A DNA stretch of 64,000 bases, taken from positions 18,395 to 82,394 of the forward strand of contig NZ_BAFE01000061.1 in the NCBI RefSeq assembly GCF_000247995.1. Reading direction: 5' to 3'. The position numbers and the translations under genes are program-made. The notes below the pieces were generated by a model that made no database searches, was not told the DNA's origin, and saw only the letters and a list, made by a program, of their open reading frames with translations. Within the stretch, counting starts at the first letter, position 1, and each line of letters starts with the position of its first letter. The DNA comes from Mobilicoccus pelagius NBRC 104925 (GTDB taxonomy: Bacteria > Actinomycetota > Actinomycetes > Actinomycetales > Dermatophilaceae). This document shows, piece after piece, positions 39,965 to 49,528 of this stretch.

Positions 39965-40960
39965 TCAGGGGCGAGGAGCAGGCGCCTCGGCGTCGAGGTC
40001 TGCGAGGTAACGCTCTGTGTCGAGCGCAGCGGCACATCCGCTTCCGGCCGCGGTGATGGCCTGGCGGTAGCTGTGGTCGACGAGGTCGCCGCAGGCGAAG
40101 ACGCCGGGCAGGTTAGTCCGGGAGGTGCGCCCGTCGACGAGGACGTATCCCTCGGCGTCGAGGCGCACCTGGTCACGGACGAGTTCGCTGCGGGGGTCGT
40201 GGCCGATCGCGACGAACAGACCGGTGATGTCGAGCTCGCGGGTCTCGCCGGTGATCGTGTCCGTGAGGGTCACGCCCGTGACCTTGTCCTCGCCGTGGAT
40301 GGCGCTCACGGCGGAGTTGAAGGCGAACGAGATCTTGGGGTCGTCCATCGCCCGCTGGGCCATGATCTTGCTCGCCCGGAGTTCCTCCCGACGGTGGATG
40401 ATCGTCACCGACCGCGCGAAACGGGAGAGGAACGTCGCCTCCTCCATGGCGGAGTCCCCGCCTCCGACGACGGCGATGTCCTGATCACGGAAGAAGAAAC
40501 CGTCACACGTGGCACACCACGAGACTCCGTGTCCCGAGAGGCGCTTCTCGTTCTCGACGCCCAACTCGCGGTAGGCGGATCCCATCGCGAGGATCGCGGT
40601 GCGGCTGCGGTAGGTGCGGCCCGATCCGTCGACGAACGTCTTGATCTGGCCGTCGAGGCTCATCTCGACGACGTCGTCCGCGACCAGCGTCGCGCCGAAG
40701 CGTTCGGCCTGCGTGCGCATGTTGTCCATGAGGTCGGGACCCATGATGCCCTCGGGGAACCCGGGGAAGTTCTCGACCTCGGTCGTGTTGATGAGCGCGC
40801 CTCCGGCGGTGACCGAACCGGTGATGACGACCGGAGCCAGGCCGGCGCGCGCGGCGTAGATGGCCGCGGTGTAGCCGGCGGGGCCGGAACCGACGACGAC
40901 GACCTCGTGGAGATCGTCGTCGGACGCTGCCTGCGGGGCGGAGGTGGACTCGGTGGTCAC
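39965..40960 (-). CDS. trxB: Thioredoxin-disulfide reductase
   Basis: A 331-residue FAD flavoprotein that reduces thioredoxin with NADPH. The FAD site is [20 protein letters not shown], the redox disulfide is [11 protein letters not shown], the NADPH loop is [20 protein letters not shown], and the C-terminal FAD motif is [23 protein letters not shown] 40960 has GAAGGGA six bases upstream. It is probably co-transcribed with trxA. Confidence 0.97.
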   Translation of the reverse strand: MTTESTSAPQAASDDDLHEVVVVGSGPAGYTAAIYAARAGLAPVVITGSVTAGGALINTTEVENFPGFPEGIMGPDLMDNMRTQAERFGATLVADDVVEMSLDGQIKTFVDGSGRTYRSRTAILAMGSAYRELGVENEKRLSGHGVSWCATCDGFFFRDQDIAVVGGGDSAMEEATFLSRFARSVTIIHRREELRASKIMAQRAMDDPKISFAFNSAVSAIHGEDKVTGVTLTDTITGETRELDITGLFVAIGHDPRSELVRDQVRLDAEGYVLVDGRTSRTNLPGVFACGDLVDHSYRQAITAAGSGCAAALDTERYLADLDAEAPAPRP

Positions 40961-41058
40961 GGATGGTCCCTTCGTGTGTCGGCGACCCGGGGTGCTGACG
41001 GGTCGAGGTCTCGTCAAGTGAACCATCGGTGAAGCCGGGATGTTCCGCCCGGCCCGCG

Positions 41059-41943
41059 TCACGGGACGGCGAGGGGACCGGCGAGAGGCCTGGTGGCGGA
41101 CGCCCCACACGCCGGCGGCCGGACCACGACGGTACGTCCCGTCCCGGGGAGTTCCGGTACGTCGCCCGAGGCGGGCGGGGCGGGGTCGGCAGGGTCCAGG
41201 AGCGGGGTGGAGGGAGCCGTCGGGTCGCCGAGGAGGACGAGGGCGGGTCGCCCCTCGTACGTCGCGACGTCGACGAACGCCTGCCGCGGAGAGAGACCGG
41301 ACGCGGCGAGGCACCGTGCGATCGCGTCCCGAGACGGGACGCGGGGGGCGGGGTCGGTGGACGCGACGTCGGGCATCCGGCCGTCGGAGACGGCGTCGAC
41401 CTGCCCGGCGAGGGTGCGTGGCCGATAGTCCGTCCCGCTGGTGACGACGGTGAGTCCGGCCAGAGCGTCCCTCCCGGCGTCCGTCCCCGTGACCAGGTCC
41501 GGCTCGGTGCCGACCCCCGGGTCGGCGAGGGTCATCGGGGGGAGTGCGTCCACGCTCCCCGAGGCCTCGATCGAGGTCCCGTCATCGCTCCCCTCTCCTC
41601 CGAGGGCACCCCAGGCGGCCTGTGCCTGGTGGACGACGACGTCGTCGTCGACGTGCAGGCCGACGGCAGCGAGCACCCCGCCCACCGCGAGGACGCCCGC
41701 GGCGGTCGCCCCGAGGACGGCCGTTCGGCGCCGCGGCCGTGCGGTGGCCGGGTCGAAGCGGTGGGCGAGCCCGGCGGAGGCGTGATGCTCCTCGGCGATG
41801 CTGCGGGAGATGCGCGCGGCGAGGTCCTCGGGAACGGTCGCGGGCGTGGACATGCCCGCGAGGAGGCGCCTGAGCTCGGGATCGTCGTCCTCGGAGCCGT
41901 GCCGGCGCAGACCCATGTCCTCCACCACCCCTCGCTGGTTCAT
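41059..41943 (-). CDS. Anti-sigma-factor-like single-helix membrane protein
   Basis: A protein of about 294 residues. The N-terminal 70 residues have the look of an anti-sigma cytoplasmic domain ([20 protein letters not shown], then [16 protein letters not shown]). A basic segment RPRRR precedes one membrane helix (about [23 protein letters not shown]), and the outside part is Pro/Asp/Gly-rich. In many actinobacteria this place, next to trxB, holds a sigM/anti-sigma pair; no sigma-factor gene is seen beside it here. The start is uncertain (GTG 41991, ATG 41943 or ATG 41916); none has a good ribosome-binding site. Confidence 0.6.
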   Translation of the reverse strand: MNQRGVVEDMGLRRHGSEDDDPELRRLLAGMSTPATVPEDLAARISRSIAEEHHASAGLAHRFDPATARPRRRTAVLGATAAGVLAVGGVLAAVGLHVDDDVVVHQAQAAWGALGGEGSDDGTSIEASGSVDALPPMTLADPGVGTEPDLVTGTDAGRDALAGLTVVTSGTDYRPRTLAGQVDAVSDGRMPDVASTDPAPRVPSRDAIARCLAASGLSPRQAFVDVATYEGRPALVLLGDPTAPSTPLLDPADPAPPASGDVPELPGTGRTVVVRPPACGASATRPLAGPLAVP

Positions 41944-42216
41944 GCGGGCGTGGCCCGCGTCGTCGTTCCCTTCATCGACGAGTGGTGCCACCGTGAAGTT
42001 CCCGCCGCGGGGACTCGCCGGAGGTGCCGCCTCGACGGATCCTGGACGGCCCCCTGCATGGGTGACGAGATCGGTGGCGTCTCCACTGCCGTGACACGAC
42101 GCAGCACGTGGTCGCCGTCACGGGCCCGGGTCGCCCTTGCAGGAACCCGGGTTCTCGCGCTCGAGGCGGAGAGGGCCGGCGTGAGCCGGGTTCCCTCGCG
42201 TGGGGACGTCGAGGGA

Positions 42217-43953
42217 TCAGCGCGCGACGATCTCCGAGACGATGGCGCGGTACTTGCCGTCGTCCTGCTCGGCGGCCTTGGTCACCCAGACGATGACGTA
42301 CCTCGCGTCGCTGCGGGCGTCCTCGGGGACGTCTGCCTGCTGCTCGCCCGTGGCGTCGGTGAATTCGCCGATCTTCGTGGCGGAGTCGATGGAACGGGAG
42401 GAGCCGACGTAGACGGTGGCGTCCTGCGGGGTGTCGCCGAGGGTCACCGTGACGGTGGTCGGTTCGGCGTCGCGCGGGAGTTTCGCCGCGACGCCCACGC
42501 CCGACTTCTGGCCCTGGTAGTCGGCGTTCTTGTAGCCCTCGGACTGCCAGAACGTGTCGGCGTCGCCGTCCGTCGCCTTGTGCACGCCGCCGTCGTTCTC
42601 CGAGTCGTCGCCCTCTGGGTCGAGCGCCCGTACGCCGGTGAACTCGATCGGGCCGACATCGGTGGAGGTCGAGGGGGAGGCGGAGGCCGACGGGCCGGTG
42701 GTGGACGTGCCCGGCCCACGCGTGGCGCTGGTCGACGGTGCGGGCGCGACGGCCTGGGACATGTCCTGGACCGCTCCACGAAGGGACACGGCCGCGAACA
42801 CGGCGGCGAGGAGCATGGCGCCGGCGACGACGCCGATGACCGCCTTGGCGTAGCGACCCTCGCGCTCGAGGGGTGCGGCCACGAGGGGTGTGGGGGGTTC
42901 GAGGGGGCCGGTGGACGTGTCGAGTGCCTCGGGGACGTCGAGGAAGCCCGGGTCGCGGCGGCGCGCGGCGATCTCGCGGCGTTCCTCGGCCGCCTGGGCG
43001 GCCTTGTCGTGAGCGCGCTGCTCGCGGTGGCTGGGCTTGCGGGGCACGTTCCGCGGGGGGCGGGGGGTGGCGGCAGGCGTGGCAGCTGCACCGGCCCCGC
43101 CACTCGTCGCGGCGGCCCGGTCGGCGGCGCCCGCACGGATGCGCGGGATCTCCTCGGTGGGAGCCGCAACGGGCTTGGGGGCGACGTGCCGGACGAGGGT
43201 GTGCGACCAGGGCCCGAGGCGCTGGGCGAGCTCACCGGGGGTGCGTGGCGCGCCGGAGCGCGTGAACGCCTCGCGGCAGAGGTCGTCGAGGTCGGCCGGG
43301 ACGGCGACGGCCAGCTCCGACGGAGCGGCGACGACGCCGGCGACACGGGGCGCCGCTTCGAGTCCGGGCACCGTCGTGCGGAGCGGCCACCGCGTCGTCA
43401 TCGCGGCGTAGAGCAGGGCGATCGTGCCGAGCGCGTCGATGCGCTGCGCCTCGGCATGGTCGGGGACGGTCGTCCCCTCGACGGCCGCGGCGGTGGAGAG
43501 CCCGGCGATCTTGATGAGGCCGGCCTTGGTGCGACGGACCGCGTGCGGGGTGAGGTGGAGGTGGTGCAGGCCGGAGCGGGCGGCGACGTCGAGAGCCGTG
43601 GCGACCTCACCGACGATCCGGCGGGCCTCCTCGGGAGGGAGCGGCCCGTCGGCGAGGAGCTCGGCGAGGCTCGTAGAGTCGGCGAGGGACTCCTCGATGA
43701 CCCAGGCGACGTCACCGCGGGAGCCGACGTCGAGGACGCGGACGAGTCGGTGGTCGTTGACGGCCGCGGTGGCGCGTGCGGCCTCGAGGAGGGGCTCCGC
43801 GTGCGGATCGGAGACGGGCAGCACCGTGACGGAGACCTCACGGCCGAGGGTGCTGTCGGTCGCAGCCCACACCTCGATGGCACCGAGCGTGGCGCGGCGT
43901 TGGCGCAGGGCATACCGGCTCGCGAGGAGACGACCGGTTCCGACCCCCTGCAC
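42217..43953 (-). CDS. Pseudokinase-like membrane protein with extracellular discoidin-like domain
   Basis: A 578-residue protein. Residues about 10-260 have the fold pattern of a Ser/Thr protein kinase, but the catalytic HRDLKPxN loop reads LHHLHLTPHAV and no DFG is seen, so it is probably inactive. A Pro/Ala-rich juxtamembrane part, one helix (AVIGVVAGAMLLAAVFAAV) and a Ser/Thr/Pro linker follow. The external domain (VHKATDGDADTFWQSEGYKN onward) looks like a discoidin or carbohydrate-binding fold. The layout resembles the C-terminal half of mycobacterial MviN (Rv3910), which controls peptidoglycan synthesis. GTG 43953 follows GGGGAGTGCCC. It is downstream of murJ. Confidence 0.78.
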   Translation of the reverse strand: MQGVGTGRLLASRYALRQRRATLGAIEVWAATDSTLGREVSVTVLPVSDPHAEPLLEAARATAAVNDHRLVRVLDVGSRGDVAWVIEESLADSTSLAELLADGPLPPEEARRIVGEVATALDVAARSGLHHLHLTPHAVRRTKAGLIKIAGLSTAAAVEGTTVPDHAEAQRIDALGTIALLYAAMTTRWPLRTTVPGLEAAPRVAGVVAAPSELAVAVPADLDDLCREAFTRSGAPRTPGELAQRLGPWSHTLVRHVAPKPVAAPTEEIPRIRAGAADRAAATSGGAGAAATPAATPRPPRNVPRKPSHREQRAHDKAAQAAEERREIAARRRDPGFLDVPEALDTSTGPLEPPTPLVAAPLEREGRYAKAVIGVVAGAMLLAAVFAAVSLRGAVQDMSQAVAPAPSTSATRGPGTSTTGPSASASPSTSTDVGPIEFTGVRALDPEGDDSENDGGVHKATDGDADTFWQSEGYKNADYQGQKSGVGVAAKLPRDAEPTTVTVTLGDTPQDATVYVGSSRSIDSATKIGEFTDATGEQQADVPEDARSDARYVIVWVTKAAEQDDGKYRAIVSEIVAR

Positions 43954-44060
43954 GGGCACTCCCCTCTCCGAAGGCTTCTGTCGAGGCGGGCCTGCCGGAC
44001 TGGCGAGTTCCGGCGCGGGGCCGGGATTCTCGGGTCGTGCAGACACGTCTGACGAGAAGT

Positions 44061-45710
44061 TTAAGCGCCCCTGCGCGATCCGGGCGACACGCCGCGCAGG
44101 CGACGCAGGATCGGTCCGACGAACTCGTCGACCTCGTCGATGTGCATGCGCTGCGCGGCGGCGACGTAGAGGGCGACGAAGGTGATCCCGCCGACGAGGA
44201 GGGCGAGGGCGGAGGAGAACCACCAGCCACCCGTCGGGCCCGGCAGGACGGCGGGGAGGAGGTGGCGGATCGGCCAGGCGAGGAGGCCGGCGACGACCGC
44301 GGCGGGGACGCATGCGACGAGGCTGCGGATCCACGTGCGGATCGTGAGATGGAGGTCGAGGCCGCCGAGCCGGCTGCTCAACCACGCGATGCCGACTCCG
44401 GCGGCGACGACGTTGCTCAGGGCCTGTGCGAGGGCGACGGTGACGGCGCGGTACTCGGAGGCGACGAGGTAGCAGAGGAGTCCGCCGAGGACGAAGACGC
44501 CGGAGTTGACGACCTGGAGCCAGAACGGCGCCTTGGCGTCCTCGTAGGCGTAGTAGGCACGCTGGGCGACGTAGAAGGCCCCGTAGGCGGGCAGGCCGAG
44601 GAGCATCGCCTGGGTGATGTAGCCGAAGGCGTTGGCGGTCTCGAGGGAGGCGCCGACGAAGATCGTCGTCGTGAGGGAGGTGGCGAGGACGATGCCGCCG
44701 ACCATGACGGGGATGACGGTGGCGCCGACGACGCCGAGGCCGTGGGCGACGTCGTGGCGCACGGCGGGCGTGTCACCGGCCGCTGCGGCGCGGGACATCG
44801 ACGTGAACAGTGCGGTGACGACGGAGACGGTGATGAGGCCGTGCGGCGTCATGAACAGCATGAACGCGCTGTCGTAGGCGAGCTTGCCGCTGTCGCCCGC
44901 GGTCGCGGACGTGAGGACGCGGGACTGGACGATGAGCGCGAGCTGGGAGACGACGAGCGCGGCGAACGTCCACATCGCGACGCGGCTCGCGCTGCCGAGA
45001 CCGACGCCGCGGAAGCCGAACGTCGGGTGGTAGCGGAACCCGCTGCGCCACAGGGGCACGAGGAGGACGAGCGCCTGGAGGGCGACGCCGACGGTGAGGG
45101 AGCCGGCGAGCAGCGCGATCATCGGCGGCGTGTACTGGTGGGGGTGGCCGAGGTGGCTGCCGTAGAGGCCGATGAACGAGCCGAGGCCGATGATCCACAC
45201 GACGTTGCACAGCACGGGCGCCCAGGAGAACCAGCCGAACTCCTCGCGGGCGTTGAGCACCTGGCCGAGGATCGCGTAGAGCCCGTAGAAGAACACGGCC
45301 GGCATGGCGATGAACGCGAAGGCGACGGCGAGGTCGTGCGCGTCCTGGGGGAATCCCGAGTCGGAGAAGACGTTCACGAGCACGGGCACGAGCGGGATGC
45401 ACACGAGCGTGACGACGCCGAGCCCGACGAGGGCGAGTGTGAGCAGCCGGTCGACGAACGCCTGACCGCCGTCGTCGTGGCGCATGGCCTTGCTGATCTG
45501 CGGCACGAGCACGGCGTTGATCGCGCCTCCGGCGAGGAGGAGGAACACCGTGTTGGGCAGGGTGTTCGCGATGCTCCAGGCGTCACCGGCGAGGGATCGG
45601 CCGAAGATCATGACGATGAGGGCCTGGCGTACGACGCCGAGGATCCGGGAGACGAGGCTTCCGGCGGCCATGATCGCGCTGTTGCGGGCCAGGCTGCTCG
45701 TGGTGGTCAT
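44061..45710 (-). CDS. murJ: Lipid II flippase MurJ (MviN)
   Basis: A 549-residue protein with about 14 hydrophobic segments, of the MOP superfamily that moves lipid II across the membrane. Characteristic parts are NSAIMAAGSLVSRILGVVRQ, ANTLPNTVFLLLAGGAINAV and MTPHGLITVSVVTALFTSMS. ATG 45710 is chosen because the conserved sequence starts there, although its ribosome-binding site is weak. It is upstream of the pseudokinase gene with 107 bases between them. The genes are fused in mycobacteria. Confidence 0.93.
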   Translation of the reverse strand: MTTTSSLARNSAIMAAGSLVSRILGVVRQALIVMIFGRSLAGDAWSIANTLPNTVFLLLAGGAINAVLVPQISKAMRHDDGGQAFVDRLLTLALVGLGVVTLVCIPLVPVLVNVFSDSGFPQDAHDLAVAFAFIAMPAVFFYGLYAILGQVLNAREEFGWFSWAPVLCNVVWIIGLGSFIGLYGSHLGHPHQYTPPMIALLAGSLTVGVALQALVLLVPLWRSGFRYHPTFGFRGVGLGSASRVAMWTFAALVVSQLALIVQSRVLTSATAGDSGKLAYDSAFMLFMTPHGLITVSVVTALFTSMSRAAAAGDTPAVRHDVAHGLGVVGATVIPVMVGGIVLATSLTTTIFVGASLETANAFGYITQAMLLGLPAYGAFYVAQRAYYAYEDAKAPFWLQVVNSGVFVLGGLLCYLVASEYRAVTVALAQALSNVVAAGVGIAWLSSRLGGLDLHLTIRTWIRSLVACVPAAVVAGLLAWPIRHLLPAVLPGPTGGWWFSSALALLVGGITFVALYVAAAQRMHIDEVDEFVGPILRRLRGVSPGSRRGA

Positions 45711-45988
45711 CGGGTGTCCGTCTCTGCTGGAGGGGCAGGTCGTCGCCGGTGGCCCGGCGCTGGTCATCGTAGTCGGGGTGGTGGACGGACGTTCCGCTCC
45801 GTCCCGATCCGCCCGTCCCCGGGCCCCGGTGCGTCCTGCGGTCGGGTCCGGTCACGGGGGGCTCGGAGAGGGGCCCGGCGGGGTCGTCGACGGGGTGGTC
45901 GGCGGGGTCGTCGGCGGGGACCGCGGCAGTGCCGGGTGACAGTTCGGCGGCGGGGTCGGCGGGGGGTCCTGCCCGGCCGGATCCTGCG

Positions 45989-48217
45989 TCAGCGCAGGTC
46001 GAGACCCTCGAGCTCGGAGGCGGCCACGCGGCGCTCGCCGGCGCGGATGGCGCGGAAGAGGCCGAGGACGAACACGATGCCGACGACGCCCCCGGCGGCG
46101 AGGAGGAGCCAACCGTTCGTCGGTTGGACGCGCACGCGGACGGTGGCGTCCTCGCCGAGGGGCGCTCCGGCGGTGGTGCGGAGGGAGACGGTGACGGGGA
46201 CGACGCCGGCGGCGACGGCCTCGGTGTCGAGCCGCACCGTCGCGCGGCTGTGCGGCCGGATCGTCAGGGTCTGCGGCGGGCTGTGGACGACGAGGCGCGG
46301 GGGGCGGCCCTGGACGTCGGTGTGGAGGCGGACGTCGCGGACCTCTGTGTCGAGGTCGTTGACGACGGTGATCTGGAGGGCGCCGTGCTCGGCGAAGAAG
46401 TTGATCGCGCTGGGCACGACGCGGACGCCGTGGGAGAGGTGCTCGACGCGCTGCTGGAGGGACGTCCGGGTCTCGCTCCAGGGGCCCTGCTCGCCTCGCC
46501 AGCGCGTGGAGAGGAGCACCTCGCCGGCATCGGCCGGGAGGAAGGTGCCCTCGCCGAACGACGGGCGAAGGCGGTCGATCCGGTCGGCGAGGGTGCGCAC
46601 CGCCGTGAGGTTCTCCGTGACGAGGGGGGAGGCGGGGCCGGTCGGCGGGGTGGTGGCGTCGACGACGGGTGTCGGGGACGTGGGGGCGGTGAGCAGGGCG
46701 TCGGCGTCGACGGGGGCGATCCACGGGGCGCCCCGCAGGGCTCGGAGGGCGGCGGTGAGGGCCGCAGGGTCGGGGTCGAGGGGCCGGTCGGGCAGGAGGA
46801 GGACGGAGCGGGCGACGCCGGGGGACTCCCCGAGGAGCGCGACGCTGTCGGCGAGGAGGCGTTGGGTCGTCGTCGAGGTGTCGGCGGGCCCGGAGGTGTG
46901 GGCGAGAAGGGCCGACATCCGGTCGTCGACGACGAGGACGTGGTGTCCGGCGCCGTCGCGGCGTGGGGCGGGTCCGGTGCGATCGGGATCGGGATCGGTG
47001 CGGGTCTCGCGCATGACGACGGCGGCGGGCGGGCGTGAGGAGGCGTCGAAGACGGCCTTCCTCACCTGCGACGACGCGGTGCCTGCGGGCCACACGAGGG
47101 TCCGCACGGCGCGGCGGGTGCCGGGGCGCGAGGTGGGCGCCTGCGGCAGCGGCGGGAGGGAGGCGTCGGCGGCGGCGCTCGCGAGGGCGGAGACGTCGGG
47201 GTCGCCGGGCGGGAGGAACCACACGTCCCGGTCGGAGTCCGCGAGACGCCGGGCGAACGCGGTGCCCGGGTCGGGGACGCGGTCCCCGTCGTTGCTCTTC
47301 GCGGCCTTCGCGCCGGTGTTCCCGTCCGCAGGAACGGAGGTGGGGGGTGAGGAGGGGGACCCGGTCGCCGAGGCGTGGGGGCGGTTCGCACCGGGTCCGC
47401 CGGCGGTGGCGGCGGTGGGGCGCGCCTCGGGGACGAGGAGGGAGGGATCGACGAGGAGGGTGGCGTCGGCCGCGTCGGCGACCGTGAGGATGCGGTCGAG
47501 GCGGGAACCGGACGCGGTCATCCGGGTGCGGGCGGCGAGACGGGCGGCCTGGTCCCCGGTGAGGACGGCGGGGTCGGGGTCGGGGGTGACGGGCAGGGCG
47601 ACGCCGATGCTGAGGGGTTGGTACTCCTTGACCACCTGGTACGGCAGGAACGTCGCCGTCGCCCTGGCGCCGGGGAGGCCGGTCGACGTCACCGTGACGG
47701 GGAGGACGCCGTAGGGCCGGGGGAGGTGGAGGGTGCCCGCGGGGATCGTCACGGGGACGGTCGTCGTGGCACCCGGGTGGAGAGCGGGGACGGTCGCCCC
47801 GGCGGCGCGGGGGAGATCGCCACGGGGAGCCGTGGCGTGGTCGGAGACGTCGGTGCGGGTGCGTAGGCGGGGGCCCACACCGACCCGGACCGTCGGGCTG
47901 GCCGGTCGGGTGCCGGTGTTGCGGAGGGTGACCGCGAGCGTCACGTCCTGGCCGGGCGCGAGCACCTGCGGTGAGACCTCCGTGACCTGAAGGGCGTCCG
48001 AGGTCGCACGGGGCGCGGTGGGGGTCGCGGAGATCTCGGTGGCCGTGTCGGAAGCGACCATTGCTCCACGTGAAACATCTCTCGGGACCCGGCCGGACGC
48101 CGCTCCCGGCGTGCCGAGGGCCGCACACGCCGTGAGAGCGCACGCGGCGACGGCCGAGGCGACCGGGCGCACCACCCGGGGGTGGCGGCGCGGCACGTCG
48201 AGCGGCTCGCGGCTCAT
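45989..48217 (-). CDS. DUF6049 family secreted membrane-anchored protein
   Basis: A 742-residue protein of the uncharacterised DUF6049 family found beside murJ in actinobacteria. An N-terminal signal sequence (VVRPVASAVAACALTACAAL) is followed by a large external part and one C-terminal helix (GWLLLAAGGVVGIVFVLGLF), with a short cytoplasmic RVAASELEGLDLR end. Domain names cannot be given with certainty; repeated Ig-like beta segments around residues 90-170 and 590-690 are my reading. The ATG overlaps the NUDIX stop by four bases. It contains a parS site near its 5' end. It probably has a role in envelope growth together with MurJ and the pseudokinase. Confidence 0.82.
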   Translation of the reverse strand: MSREPLDVPRRHPRVVRPVASAVAACALTACAALGTPGAASGRVPRDVSRGAMVASDTATEISATPTAPRATSDALQVTEVSPQVLAPGQDVTLAVTLRNTGTRPASPTVRVGVGPRLRTRTDVSDHATAPRGDLPRAAGATVPALHPGATTTVPVTIPAGTLHLPRPYGVLPVTVTSTGLPGARATATFLPYQVVKEYQPLSIGVALPVTPDPDPAVLTGDQAARLAARTRMTASGSRLDRILTVADAADATLLVDPSLLVPEARPTAATAGGPGANRPHASATGSPSSPPTSVPADGNTGAKAAKSNDGDRVPDPGTAFARRLADSDRDVWFLPPGDPDVSALASAAADASLPPLPQAPTSRPGTRRAVRTLVWPAGTASSQVRKAVFDASSRPPAAVVMRETRTDPDPDRTGPAPRRDGAGHHVLVVDDRMSALLAHTSGPADTSTTTQRLLADSVALLGESPGVARSVLLLPDRPLDPDPAALTAALRALRGAPWIAPVDADALLTAPTSPTPVVDATTPPTGPASPLVTENLTAVRTLADRIDRLRPSFGEGTFLPADAGEVLLSTRWRGEQGPWSETRTSLQQRVEHLSHGVRVVPSAINFFAEHGALQITVVNDLDTEVRDVRLHTDVQGRPPRLVVHSPPQTLTIRPHSRATVRLDTEAVAAGVVPVTVSLRTTAGAPLGEDATVRVRVQPTNGWLLLAAGGVVGIVFVLGLFRAIRAGERRVAASELEGLDLR
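48062..48077. other. parS site inside the DUF6049 gene
   Basis: TGCTCCACGTGAAACA matches the parS consensus at 14 of 16 positions. It lies about 8.6 kb from the parB site and is encoded within the N-terminal region of the DUF6049 protein (opposite strand). Confidence 0.7.
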
Positions 48218-48696
48218 TCCTTACCGGCCAACCTTTCCCAGGCCAGGCGGGCGATGCGCCGCTCGTTGGGGAACGTGAGGTGATGGTGCACCTCGTCGAG
48301 GTCGATCCAGGCGACGTCGATGGCCTCGTGGTCGGGGTCGTTCTCGACGGTGAGGTCGCCGCCGGTGGCCTCGAGGAGGTAGTGGTGCACGACCTTGTGC
48401 ACCCGTCGGTCGTGCGTGGAGAACCAGTAGTCGATGGTGCCGAGGGTGACGAGGGCGCGGCCGACGATGCCCGTCTCCTCGGCGACCTCGCGTTCCGCGG
48501 CCTCGACGAGCGTCTCGTCGGCCTCCTGGTGTCCCTTGGGGAGACACCACTCGATCCGGCCGGCGCGGTTGCGGCGCGCGATGACGGCGATGCGGGCGCG
48601 TCCGTCGACGACGTCGACGACGATGCCACCGGCGGAGGTCTCCAACACCGCAGGGAGCCGCCGCGTCGGGCGGCTCGGGCGCGGTGAGGTCGTCAT
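48214..48696 (-). CDS. NUDIX hydrolase
   Basis: A 160-residue NUDIX-family pyrophosphohydrolase. The NUDIX box GHQEADETLVEAAEREVAEE followed by TG is intact, with its metal-binding glutamates. ATG 48696 is chosen as the family start; an open frame continues upstream. There is no strong ribosome-binding site. The substrate is unknown; relatives next to murJ in actinobacteria are conserved, so a function near cell-wall or nucleotide metabolism is possible. It is the first gene of the NUDIX-DUF6049 pair (four-base overlap). Confidence 0.9.
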   Translation of the reverse strand: MTTSPRPSRPTRRLPAVLETSAGGIVVDVVDGRARIAVIARRNRAGRIEWCLPKGHQEADETLVEAAEREVAEETGIVGRALVTLGTIDYWFSTHDRRVHKVVHHYLLEATGGDLTVENDPDHEAIDVAWIDLDEVHHHLTFPNERRIARLAWERLAGKE

Positions 48697-48788
48697 TACG
48701 CCACTGTAATCAAGGACGGCCGCACTCCTCGGATGCTCCGGATCCCGATGCGCCTCCCCGACGGGGTCGACGCCCCTAAGCTGGCCGT

Positions 48789-48929
48789 ATGAGCCAGACA
48801 CCTGACGCACAGCCCGACGAGGACCTCAAGTCCGTCGAGGAGACGCCGCTCGAGGAGACGCCCGCCGCCGCCGGTGGCAAGGACTCCGGCGAGCCGAAGC
48901 AGGGCACGGGGAGCACGGACTCCCACTGA
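48789..48929 (+). CDS. Small acidic protein, 46 residues
   Basis: The frame reads MSQTPDAQPDEDLKSVEETP and ends KQGTGSTDSH. It is rich in Asp, Glu, Pro and Gly, with no hydrophobic segment, and likely disordered. A TAAGCT hexamer six bases before the ATG and the absence of a ribosome-binding site suggest a leaderless mRNA. I do not recognise the family. It is divergent from the NUDIX gene. Confidence 0.5.
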   Translation: MSQTPDAQPDEDLKSVEETPLEETPAAAGGKDSGEPKQGTGSTDSH

Positions 48930-49040
48930 GTCCCGCCCCGAGGGGCGTCGTCGCGACGTCGTCCCCGTGTGATCCCTCGTGTCGCATTCCGCGTGCCGCC
49001 GTCACCCCTCGGGGGGGCTGCGGCACGGCACACTACGGGT

Positions 49041-49397
49041 ATGACGTCTCCGATCGAATCCGTGCGGGAGTACTACCGGCTCGTCGACGCCGACGACGTG
49101 GACGGGCTCGTCGCCCTGTTCGCCCCCGATGCCGTCTACTGCCGACCGGGGTACGAGCCGCTCGTCGGGCACGGCCCCCTACGGGCGTTCTACGAGGGAG
49201 AACGCGTCATCGAGTCGGGCACGCACACGGTCGAGCGCGAGGTCGTCGACGAGGGCGGGATCGCCGTCCACGGCCGGTTCGAGGGCACGCTGCGTGACGG
49301 CTCGTCCGCGTCGCTGCGGTTCGCCGACTTCTACACGTTCGACGCCCGGGGCCGGTTCGCGACCCGCGACACGTTCTTCTTCGCGCCCCTCGTCTGA
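49041..49397 (+). CDS. NTF2-like (SnoaL-fold) protein
   Basis: A 118-residue protein with the cone-shaped NTF2-like pattern: SVREYYRLVDADDVDGLVAL, FAPDAVYCRPGYEPLVG, then a HGRFEGTLRDGSSASLRFAD strand region. Such proteins are small-molecule isomerases or hydrolases, or have no catalytic role; the specific substrate is unknown. ATG 49041 starts the family-typical sequence; a longer upstream frame is not used. No clear operon partner: the next gene is on the opposite strand. Confidence 0.8.
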   Translation: MTSPIESVREYYRLVDADDVDGLVALFAPDAVYCRPGYEPLVGHGPLRAFYEGERVIESGTHTVEREVVDEGGIAVHGRFEGTLRDGSSASLRFADFYTFDARGRFATRDTFFFAPLV

Positions 49398-49480
49398 CGG
49401 GTCCCGGCCCCGAGGGTCGCTCGCGGTGTGCGCTCCGGCAGGGGCGCACACCTCCGTCCGCATCTCCGCCGGTGGCGGCC

Positions 49481-49528
49481 GCGCCGCCCGCACCTCGCGC
49501 CGCCCGCACCTCGCGGCGCCCGCACCTC
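49481..49528. repeat. Tandem repeat, 16-base unit
   Basis: Three consecutive copies of GCGCCGCCCGCACCTC, the third with one substitution (GCGGCG...). It lies in the 175-base space between the convergent NTF2-like and dehydrogenase genes. Confidence 0.7.

Noticed and set aside
41029..47714. Very long plus-strand open frames opposite the trxB-DUF6049 block
   Set aside because: These are mirror frames of genes with clear domains; their composition is driven by codon bias.
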